DNA of 64,000 nucleotides from positions 4,402,001-4,466,000 of the forward strand of contig NZ_CP086068.1 in the NCBI RefSeq assembly GCF_020783335.1, written 5' to 3'. The DNA is from Mucilaginibacter daejeonensis (GTDB taxonomy: Bacteria > Bacteroidota > Bacteroidia > Sphingobacteriales > Sphingobacteriaceae). Below are positions 18,198 to 25,255 of the stretch, piece by piece (the first letter of the stretch is position 1; the number at the start of each line of letters is the position of its first letter). Under the pieces are notes generated by a model. That model did no database searches. It was not told where the DNA came from and was given only the letters and a program-made list of their open reading frames with translations. The position numbers and the translations under genes were made by a program.

Positions 18198-20345
18198 ATG
18201 ACCCCGTTACAGGCACTACAAAAATATTACGGTTACACGCAGTTCCGTCACCAGCAGGAGGCCATCATTAAACAGGTGATGAGCGGTGGCGATGCTTTGG
18301 TGCTGATGCCCACGGGTGGTGGTAAATCGCTTTGTTACCAGTTGCCTGCGGTACTGTTGCCAGGGCTCACACTGGTGATATCGCCCCTGATCGCGTTGAT
18401 GAAAGACCAGGTGGATGCGCTAAACCTGACCGGCATCCCGGCGGCCTATCTTAACTCTACCCAAAGCAGCGGCGAACAAACCAATATCATTAGCCGTGTC
18501 AAAAATGGCGAGATCAAGTTGCTGTATTTGGCGCCTGAGCGGCTGTTCAGTTCGGAGAGCCGTTTGGTAAGCTTTTTGAAACAGCTACCGGTAAGCTTGA
18601 TCGCGATCGATGAGGCACACTGTATATCGCACTGGGGGCATGATTTCAGGCCCGAGTACCTGATGCTGGCACACTTTAAAACGGAGTTCCCGCTCATACC
18701 GGTGATCGCCCTAACCGCCACAGCCGATGAGCTGACCCGGCAAGACATTCGCGACAAGCTGGCCCTGCACCAGCCGGCCGAGTTCGTCTCCTCCTTCAAT
18801 CGGCCTAACATCAGCTACACCGTGTCGCCTAAAAAGAACGCCTACCAGCAACTGCTCCACTTTTTGAACGAGCGGCGCGACGAGTCGGGCATCATCTATT
18901 GCCTGTCGCGCGCGGCCACTGAGGACCTGGCCACCGATCTGCGGGCACAGGGCTATGCGGCCAGTGCCTACCATGCCGGGTTGGACATTGATACCAAGGC
19001 CCGCAACCAGGAACAGTTCCTGCGCGATGAGATCAAGATCATGGTAGCTACCATTGCCTTTGGCATGGGTATTAATAAGAGTAACGTGCGGTACGTGGTC
19101 CACTACGACCTGCCCAAAAATATAGAAGGTTACTACCAGGAGACCGGCCGTGCCGGGCGCGATGGTTTGCCGTCCGAAGCCTTGCTATTCTTTTCGGCGG
19201 GTGATGCTTTTAAGCTCAAGAATTTTGCCCGGGTCGAGGGCAACGAGGAACAAAGCGCCATCATGCTTAAAAAGCTGGACGATATGGTGAAGTACTGCCA
19301 GCTACAAACCTGCCGCCGACAGTACCTCATGCACTATTTTAACGAACCCTTTGGTGATCATTGCGGCTCGTGCGATGTTTGCCTCACCGAATATAAGACC
19401 ATTGATGGTACCGTGCTGGCTCAAAAGGCCCTATCGGCCGTTGCCCGGCTGGATCAGCGCTTTGGCGCGAACTATGTGATCGATCTGCTGCGCGGCTCCA
19501 AAAGCGAAAAGATATGGGCCGACCACAAACAGCTCAAGACCTATGGCATTGGTGCCGATGTGAGTAAGGCCGACTGGCAACGCTACATTGCCCAGCTGGT
19601 GACCCAGGGCTATTTGCGCACCACCGATGATCAATACCCGATCCTGAAACTGACCGACCAAAGTGAGGACGTGCTGAAAGGCCGCCAAAAGGTAGAGTTC
19701 AGCATAGCCGAGGAGGTGGAACTGGCCACCGAGTTGCAGACACCGGTATACGAGGCCGGGCTATTGCAAGACCTCAAGACCATACGCCTCAACCTGGCCA
19801 TGAAAGAGAACGTACCGGCCTACCTCATTTTGTCTGACGCTACTTTGCTTGAGATCGCCACCTACCTGCCGCAAACCCCTAACGAGCTAAGCAAGATATC
19901 GGGTTTTGGTGAAGTGAAATTGGTACGCTATGGCGACGCTTTTTTACAGGCCACACTGGCGTATTGCCACCAGTACGGACTGACCTCCAAGATCGGGACC
20001 AAGCAAAGCAAGCCAGCCACCCGCACCAAAAGCCCTCGGGCATCATCAGGTAACACCCAGCGCGAGAGCCTTGAACTATACAAGGGCGGCCTGAGCTTGG
20101 ACGAGATCGCGCAACAACGCCAGTTAAGCATCACCACCATACAGAACCACCTGTGCGGCTTCATCGAGACCGGCGAACTGGATGTATATGAACTGGTGAC
20201 AGCCAAAAAGATCCCTGCGATACAGGATGCCATTGAGAAGTATGGCACCGAGCGCCTTGCTCCCCTCAAAGAGGTATTGGGCGATGCCTACACCTATGCC
20301 GAGATAAAGGCGGTGATCAGCTGGTCAAAAAAAGATCAGGCATAA
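18198..20345 (+). CDS. recQ: ATP-dependent DNA helicase RecQ
   Basis: 715 residues. 3'-5' DNA helicase for recombination repair. Walker A PTGGGKS (38-44), DEAH box with CISHWGHDFRPEY (about 137-155), helicase C domain ending in HYDLPKNIEGYYQETGRAGRDG, RecQ zinc site CQLQTC...CGSCDVC (about 366-395), RQC winged helix (about 405-510), HRDC (about 525-600). A C-terminal extension (about 625-715, LELYKGGLSLDEIAQQRQL) is the HTH_40 type domain found in some RecQ proteins. Start ATG 18198 follows a good promoter; the start MTPLQALQKYYGYTQFR is the usual one. Confidence 0.97.
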   Translation: MTPLQALQKYYGYTQFRHQQEAIIKQVMSGGDALVLMPTGGGKSLCYQLPAVLLPGLTLVISPLIALMKDQVDALNLTGIPAAYLNSTQSSGEQTNIISRVKNGEIKLLYLAPERLFSSESRLVSFLKQLPVSLIAIDEAHCISHWGHDFRPEYLMLAHFKTEFPLIPVIALTATADELTRQDIRDKLALHQPAEFVSSFNRPNISYTVSPKKNAYQQLLHFLNERRDESGIIYCLSRAATEDLATDLRAQGYAASAYHAGLDIDTKARNQEQFLRDEIKIMVATIAFGMGINKSNVRYVVHYDLPKNIEGYYQETGRAGRDGLPSEALLFFSAGDAFKLKNFARVEGNEEQSAIMLKKLDDMVKYCQLQTCRRQYLMHYFNEPFGDHCGSCDVCLTEYKTIDGTVLAQKALSAVARLDQRFGANYVIDLLRGSKSEKIWADHKQLKTYGIGADVSKADWQRYIAQLVTQGYLRTTDDQYPILKLTDQSEDVLKGRQKVEFSIAEEVELATELQTPVYEAGLLQDLKTIRLNLAMKENVPAYLILSDATLLEIATYLPQTPNELSKISGFGEVKLVRYGDAFLQATLAYCHQYGLTSKIGTKQSKPATRTKSPRASSGNTQRESLELYKGGLSLDEIAQQRQLSITTIQNHLCGFIETGELDVYELVTAKKIPAIQDAIEKYGTERLAPLKEVLGDAYTYAEIKAVISWSKKDQA

Positions 20346-20376
20346 AAAAAGCCGGGTCCCTGATCAGGGACCCGGC
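20343..20376 (-). terminator. Terminator between recQ and the tail-fibre-domain gene
   Basis: A perfect 26-bp palindrome (20351-20376, arms GCCGGGTCCCTGA) preceded on the plus strand by AAAAAAA. In the minus direction it ends in seven T, so it mainly closes the gene at 20397; the stem may also stop recQ transcripts. Confidence 0.85.
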
Positions 20377-20396
20377 TCATTACACATTTTATTTAA

Positions 20397-20855
20397 TTAC
20401 TTGCTCCCTACTGAGGCCGAGGTGTTATTGTTCTTTTGTAAAGAACGTAACTCCGCTTTCAGGGCGTCGATCTGTTGTTGCTGCTCTTTGATGGCGCCCA
20501 ACAGTACAGGCACCAAACCTTGCACATCAACGGTGCTAACATCGGCCGAGCGCTGGCTGCCTTTGCCGGCAGGATATAGCCTGCTTTCGGTACGTACCAG
20601 GGCCGGTAATACCGAACGTACATTATCGGCATTGAAACCATACTGGGTACCACCCGGCATCTTCACACCCGGTACCAGTTGGGTATTATACTGGTAAGTA
20701 ACCGGTTGCAGTCGGTTCACCGCATCTAAAGCGCCGGTCACGGGCGACATATTCTTTTTGAGGTCGTCCTCATTAACTTGTTTGGTTTGTGCTAACGCTA
20801 CAGTAGCGAATAATGACAGTGCCAATTGCACCATCACGAATTTCAAATTTTTCAT
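20397..20855 (-). CDS. Secreted tail-fibre (S74 chaperone-like) domain protein
   Basis: 152 residues from ATG 20855 (MKNLKFVMVQLALSLFATVALAQ), a clear signal peptide; the upstream in-frame Met codons are not part of it. The body DDLKKNMSPVTGALDAVNRL, PVTYQYN, NVRSVLPALVR, VDVQGLVPVLLGAIKEQ and a short coiled coil match the C-terminal intramolecular chaperone domain of tail-fibre and S74 proteins. The usual SDxRLK start of that domain is here NEDDLKKN, so the self-cleaving Ser appears absent. No phage genes are nearby; Bacteroidota often carry such domains on secreted proteins. Confidence 0.75.
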   Translation of the reverse strand: MKNLKFVMVQLALSLFATVALAQTKQVNEDDLKKNMSPVTGALDAVNRLQPVTYQYNTQLVPGVKMPGGTQYGFNADNVRSVLPALVRTESRLYPAGKGSQRSADVSTVDVQGLVPVLLGAIKEQQQQIDALKAELRSLQKNNNTSASVGSK

Positions 20856-20952
20856 GATCGTAGTTATGATAGATAAAATAAATAGGTACACTAACGGGAC
20901 GGCCATGCACATGCATTACCCGACCGGTTGAAAAGGGAATAAGAAAAAAAGC

Positions 20953-21273
20953 TTAGCAGGATGGCGGTGGAGTGAGTACCTCGGCGTAATGCCAGTATGA
21001 GGCACGATCGTTCACCACACCTTTAGAACGGTAGGGCAATAAAAGTACGGGTTCGGTAAAGTTGAAATAAGTAAGCTCGTGAAGATAGTCTCTCGCTGTC
21101 TCTACCCTCAGGCTTTCGGTCTCCTTGATAGGATCTTCGGCGCTGTTGTCATCACCATTGATACTGGCACTGATGTGCTGGCCAAAAATAGAGATAACAG
21201 GAATATGGCTGCCTTCGAGCATGATCGCAAGCAGGAAACTTAAAGCAAGATATTTTAAGGAACTGGTCTTCAA
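20953..21273 (-). CDS. Small exported protein, unknown
   Basis: 106 residues with an N-terminal hydrophobic segment (SSLKYLALSFLLAIMLEG) that should act as signal or anchor, an acidic middle (NGDDNSAEDPIKETESLRVE) and a C-terminus ending LTPPPSC. Small Bacteroidota proteins ending in TPPPxC are often seen near metal or envelope genes, but no such partner is present here. I do not recognise a function. The nearest gene on its strand is the DUF2157 gene 100 bases upstream. Confidence 0.65.
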   Translation of the reverse strand: MKTSSLKYLALSFLLAIMLEGSHIPVISIFGQHISASINGDDNSAEDPIKETESLRVETARDYLHELTYFNFTEPVLLLPYRSKGVVNDRASYWHYAEVLTPPPSC

Positions 21274-21375
21274 AACTGGCTTATAACTATCGGTACAAAA
21301 ATACGAATTAGTTATATTTTTAACGTTGGGCGCTAAAATATGTTTCGAATTTATGACGATACACCGCCCTGATCA

Positions 21376-22410
21376 TCACACGTTCAGGTTCCAGATCTTT
21401 TCAGCCCGGCGGCCAATGAACCAGAACGATAAGGCCAGTATAGCAAAGAATACCGTGTACGGGATGTGGCTCCACAGGTACTCAAAGTATTTGGTGTAAA
21501 TGAAGATGAGCACGAACGTGATACCGAACTCGCGTGCGATGGCATCCTTGGTCTTTAACCCAAAGAGGGTGAACCCACCGGCCACAGCCATGGCTATAAT
21601 TCCCCAGTAATAAAGGTCGAGCTGCTTTACGTTGGCCCACTCTTCTATGTGGCCGTAATTGCCAAATATGCTGAGCAGCCACAAAGAAATGAATAGATAT
21701 AAGAGGGCGACCACGTAGGTAAGGTCCCAAAAGTTGGCCAGCCATTTTTTGCTTTTTAGCAGGTAGCAACCAGCCAACAGCACCAGGCTGAACAATACGA
21801 AACGCAACGGGTAATTCAACCCTAAAAAGTAATAGCTCCAGCGCGTTTGATAACCGGTCTCGGTACCGAACCAACTACCCAATGATACCAGCATGAACAG
21901 CCAGATCATACGCGAGTTAAGTTTATAGGCAAGCACGCCATAAATGAGTACCGAGAGCAGGAATAACAAAGAGAAGTGCCCGGAACCGTTATCGAGCGCT
22001 TTGCCCAGGTAAGCTATGCTACAGGCCGTGAACAACACCCCGGTAAATATGGTAGCCTCATTACTGAAAACCCGTTCGGGGTATATCTTTTCGCGGCGGT
22101 TGCCCAAAAAGTAAGCAGCGGCGGCGATCAGGGCAGCCGCGGCACTGATCAGGATATCAGGCGTATAATACAGTCCTTTTAGCCAGTTGAGTACCTTATC
22201 ACTAATGATGAGTGAACCAATGGCGATGGCGCCGCAAACGAGCGCGATCCAGAAAGAGTATTGCGCCAGGCGCATCCAATCGAAACCTTTTACCTCGGTA
22301 GAGCTTTTCAGTTGTTTGACCTGTTCGGGCGTGAGCGAGCCTTCGCGTTCCCAATGGGTCAGCACGCGGTCGAGGAACTCACTTTCCTGCTTATCGAGGT
22401 TCAGTTTCAT
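21376..22410 (-). CDS. DUF2157 domain membrane protein
   Basis: 344 residues. The soluble N-terminus (LDKQESEFLDRVLTHWEREGSLTPEQVKQL) matches DUF2157, followed by about ten hydrophobic segments from residue 50 to 335 (for example FWIALVCGAIAIGSLII, YVVALLYLFISLWLLSIFG, YTVFFAILALSFWFIG). An inner-membrane protein of unknown function. Start ATG 22410. It is a single gene between the small exported protein and ribF. Confidence 0.85.
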   Translation of the reverse strand: MKLNLDKQESEFLDRVLTHWEREGSLTPEQVKQLKSSTEVKGFDWMRLAQYSFWIALVCGAIAIGSLIISDKVLNWLKGLYYTPDILISAAAALIAAAAYFLGNRREKIYPERVFSNEATIFTGVLFTACSIAYLGKALDNGSGHFSLLFLLSVLIYGVLAYKLNSRMIWLFMLVSLGSWFGTETGYQTRWSYYFLGLNYPLRFVLFSLVLLAGCYLLKSKKWLANFWDLTYVVALLYLFISLWLLSIFGNYGHIEEWANVKQLDLYYWGIIAMAVAGGFTLFGLKTKDAIAREFGITFVLIFIYTKYFEYLWSHIPYTVFFAILALSFWFIGRRAEKIWNLNV

Positions 22411-22521
22411 TTAGTGCGTTGGTAGTTGGGGTGTGATTCACAGCAGTTTTTACGCTGACCAACCCCATCTAAAAGACCAATTTATAAAGTATTAGCGAAT
22501 TATGAGAAAAAAGATGGATCA

Positions 22522-22623
22522 GTTCATAGTTTATAGATGATAGTTCATGGTAGTTATTGATACTCATAGAAAGTGATGGCAGAACATACTTCCTCCATGA
22601 ACTATGAACCATCAGCTATCAAC
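22522..22623. repeat. Imperfect palindromic intergenic element
   Basis: Two 29-base arms (22522-22550 and 22595-22623) are inverted copies with most positions matching, including the perfect 11-mer ATAGTTCATGG/CCATGAACTAT; spacer 44 bases. It abuts the 3' end of ribF, has no T-tract, and looks like a REP-type repeat more than a plain terminator. Confidence 0.55.
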
Positions 22624-22627
22624 TCTT

Positions 22628-23557
22628 CTACGAATCCAACATCTTCAAAACCTCTACTCTATCCTGCGCCAGTTGTTCTTTCAATCCTTCCAGTGAGGTG
22701 AACTTTACATCATGCCGTACAAAATGGATAAAGTTCATTTGCAGGGTCTGGTTGTAAATGTCGCGGTCGAAATCGAATATATTGACCTCGATATTGCGGG
22801 TCATACCGTTAATGGTGGGCCGATGACCGATATAGGCCATCCCTTTGAACTCCTCGTCGCCAATTTTTACCGTGGCGGCGAATATGCCATCGGCCGGGAT
22901 CAGCTTGTAGCCTTCTTCTACCAGTAAGTTTGCCGTAGGATAACCCAGTTGCCGCCCGATCTGGTTACCGCGGATCACCTTGCCTGTTATAAAAAAGGGG
23001 TAACCTAAAAAGGTATTGGCCTTGTCGATATCAGACACCATAAGCGCTTCCCGTATACGGGTCGAACTCACGGCTACATCGTTAATGTCTTGTTCCGGTA
23101 TCTCGATCACCTCAAAGCCGTATACCGGCGCTGCTTTTTGCAGATCAGCTATACCGCCCTGGCGGTCCTTGCCGAAACGGTGATCATATCCGATAATGAT
23201 GCGGCGGGTACCAATGCGGTTCACCAGCACATCGCGGATGTATGCCTCAGCCGTTTGGTTAGAGAAATCGCGAGAAAAAGGTGTAATGATCAGGTGATCG
23301 ACACCCAATGCTTCCAGCAGTTGAGCCCGCTCATGTATGGTGGTGATCAGCTTAAGGTCCTGGTCCTCCGGATGAATGATCATGCGCGGATGCGGAAAAA
23401 AGGTAAGGATCACCGTTTCGCCGCCGGTCTGTTGCGCCAGTTCTTTCAACTGGGCTATGATCTGCCGGTGCCCCTGGTGTACCCCGTCAAAGGTCCCAAT
23501 GGTGACCACCGCATTACTCAGCGGCGTGAACTCGTCAATGTGGTGATAGATCTTCAT
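22628..23557 (-). CDS. ribF: Bifunctional riboflavin kinase / FAD synthetase
   Basis: 309 residues. Converts riboflavin to FMN and FMN to FAD in the cytosol. N-terminal nucleotidyltransferase domain: VTIGTFDGVHQGHRQII (about 19-35), IIGYDHRFGKDRQGG and VSSTRIREAL; C-terminal flavokinase domain: GKVIRGNQIGRQLGYPTANL (about 192-211) and GMAYIGHRPT. Length and order are standard. The ATG overlaps the stop of the truB fusion gene by four bases (ATGA), so the two are translationally coupled in one operon. Confidence 0.97.
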   Translation of the reverse strand: MKIYHHIDEFTPLSNAVVTIGTFDGVHQGHRQIIAQLKELAQQTGGETVILTFFPHPRMIIHPEDQDLKLITTIHERAQLLEALGVDHLIITPFSRDFSNQTAEAYIRDVLVNRIGTRRIIIGYDHRFGKDRQGGIADLQKAAPVYGFEVIEIPEQDINDVAVSSTRIREALMVSDIDKANTFLGYPFFITGKVIRGNQIGRQLGYPTANLLVEEGYKLIPADGIFAATVKIGDEEFKGMAYIGHRPTINGMTRNIEVNIFDFDRDIYNQTLQMNFIHFVRHDVKFTSLEGLKEQLAQDRVEVLKMLDS

Positions 23558-24819
23558 GATAAACCTCCGGCCCCTCCAGCCCCTCCCAAACCCTCCCCGG
23601 GAGGGAGGGCTTTATAATAATTATCGGATGACATTTCGTTTGTTGATAAGTGAACTTTTTGCTCCCTATCTGGTAGGCTATTTATCTTTTCGTTTATAAT
23701 GCCAAATATCTTTTGAGGAGCGCTTAAAACTTCATCATTCGTGAATCTGACCACTTCGAAGCCCCAATGATTCAGCATTTCTGTTCTTGTATCATCGGCT
23801 TCTTTATTGGTTTCGTGGTATTTGCCGTCAACCTCGATCACCAATCCTTTTTGTAAGCACACAAAGTCAACAATGAAGTTATCGATCACATGCTGCCTCC
23901 TTACTTTGTAACCGGTGGCGTTGTTACGCAGTAATTGCCACATCACGTTTTCTGCTTCTGTAGGAACATGACGATTGGCCAGGCTATTTCCTTTCAGGGT
24001 TTCATAGCTCAGAGGATTCGCACTCTCCCGGTAGGTCCTGACGTTCTCACCGTCGTTCTCCTGAAGCCCTCCCTCCCGGGGAGGGTTTGGGTGGGGCTTT
24101 TGCTTGATCATATTCACCAGCTCCATAACCTCCCAGGCATCTTCTACCTTGAAATTGCCACTACGCGTACGGCGCAGGCGGCTCAGGTAGGCGCCGTTGT
24201 TCACGGCCTTGCCCAGGTCATGTGCCAGGGAACGGATGTAAGTGCCTTTGCTGCATACGACCCTGAAATCTACCTCGGGCAGTTCGATACGGGTAAGTTC
24301 GAATTCGGTGATGGTCACCGTGCGCGACTTGAGTTCTACGTCCTCACCGCGGCGGGCCTTTTCGTACAGGCGTTCGCCGTTCACCTTGATGGCCGAGTGC
24401 GCTGGCGGGTATTGCTGTATCTCACCGATTAACTGAGCACAGGCGTCGCGCAGGTCCTGCTCGTTCAGGTGGGTGATATCAAAGGTCTGGTCGGGCTCGG
24501 TCTCCATATCATATGATGGGGTGGTGGCGCCCAGTACCAACGTGCCGGTGTATTCTTTTTCTTCGGCCTGAAAGGTATCGATCTGTTTGGTCATTTTGCC
24601 GGTACAGACGATCAGCAATCCGGTGGCCAGCGGGTCAAGGGTACCGGCATGGCCTACCTTTAATTTCAGGGGTTTGAAAGCGTTACGTACTTTGCCTACG
24701 ATGTCGAAACTGGTCCAGCGGTAAGGCTTGTTGATCAGCAGCAGCTCGCCTTCGGCAAAATCGAAATGCTCTTTATGTTTGGTGTATAGTTCGCTCAAGA
24801 TGCGGTAGTTAAAACGCAA
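23554..24819 (-). CDS. truB: TruB pseudouridine synthase fused to a DUF559 nuclease domain
   Basis: 421 residues instead of the usual 230-250. Residues 1-240 are a complete TruB (tRNA U55 pseudouridine synthase): GHAGTLDPLATGLL with catalytic Asp62, YPPAHSAIKVNG, SKGTYIRSLAHDLG and the terminal GNFKVEDAW. From about residue 241 (KPHPNPPREGG) the frame enters the cassette at 24097-23579 and encodes a DUF559/Vsr-like nuclease domain (about 280-385) with RRQ (308-310), IVDF (Asp318), IEVDG (Glu329, Asp331) and FTNDEVL. The product ends LPPGEGLGGAGGAGGLS. TruB sequence is intact, so tRNA modification is probably kept. Whether one fused protein is made and stays uncleaved is unknown. Confidence 0.93.
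   Translation of the reverse strand: MRFNYRILSELYTKHKEHFDFAEGELLLINKPYRWTSFDIVGKVRNAFKPLKLKVGHAGTLDPLATGLLIVCTGKMTKQIDTFQAEEKEYTGTLVLGATTPSYDMETEPDQTFDITHLNEQDLRDACAQLIGEIQQYPPAHSAIKVNGERLYEKARRGEDVELKSRTVTITEFELTRIELPEVDFRVVCSKGTYIRSLAHDLGKAVNNGAYLSRLRRTRSGNFKVEDAWEVMELVNMIKQKPHPNPPREGGLQENDGENVRTYRESANPLSYETLKGNSLANRHVPTEAENVMWQLLRNNATGYKVRRQHVIDNFIVDFVCLQKGLVIEVDGKYHETNKEADDTRTEMLNHWGFEVVRFTNDEVLSAPQKIFGIINEKINSLPDREQKVHLSTNEMSSDNYYKALPPGEGLGGAGGAGGLS
23579..24097 (-). mobile_element. Palindrome-bounded DUF559 nuclease cassette inside truB
   Basis: The ends are 32-bp inverted repeats, 23579-23610 and 24066-24097, matching at 31 of 32 positions (reading GCCCTCCCTCCC, GGGGAGGG, TTTGGG inward-out). 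Each contains its own 7-bp palindrome CCCTCCC/GGGAGGG. Between them is a nuclease coding region visibly richer in A/T than truB and ribF. The reading frame is open from truB through both repeats. No target duplication is obvious; the outer end at 23558-23578 has an extra GGAGGGGC-like repeat. No transposase or integrase is encoded. Confidence 0.75.
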
Positions 24820-24901
24820 AAATACGCATTTTAGGTGGAGTTGGTGATGGGGTGTTGGATGAGGGATGATTGTGGTAAGTTCGCTACGTTTATGTTACCA
24901 A

Positions 24902-24994
24902 CTTGTCATCCTGAGCGGAGCCGAAGGATCTTATACAGCTGACTATCTCACCCGCTTGGCGTATGTGATGTTTCACTGAGTTCAACATGACAAG
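24902..24994. repeat. REP-like palindromic repeat (TGTCATCCTGAGC type)
   Basis: Left arm CTTGTCATCCTGAGCGGAG (24902-24920) and right arm CACTGAGTTCAACATGACAAG (24974-24994) are imperfect inverted copies. Repeats with this wording are scattered through Bacteroidota intergenic regions (from memory). The remaining gap 24820-25255 holds no gene I can support; a perfect GTTCGCGAAC palindrome lies near 25208-25217, shortly before the aconitase gene. Confidence 0.6.
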
Positions 24995-25255
24995 TGGCAG
25001 TAAGTACGACGGACCTAACCTGATACCCGAGACGCCCGAGTACCCCGTCTATCTTCTCCAACAGCCTAACTATTCCGCCGTGTCGGTCAAACACTTACAC
25101 CAGCGAGGTGTTGTAATCGAGAATAAATCTAAATAGTATTTGACCCAAACCCATTTACCTTTCAAACTGTAAATTTCGTACATTCGCGGCGTTCGCACTT
25201 TTGCAGAGTTCGCGAACGTACTATTGTTCATTTTTTACCTAAAAGGATCAAACAA

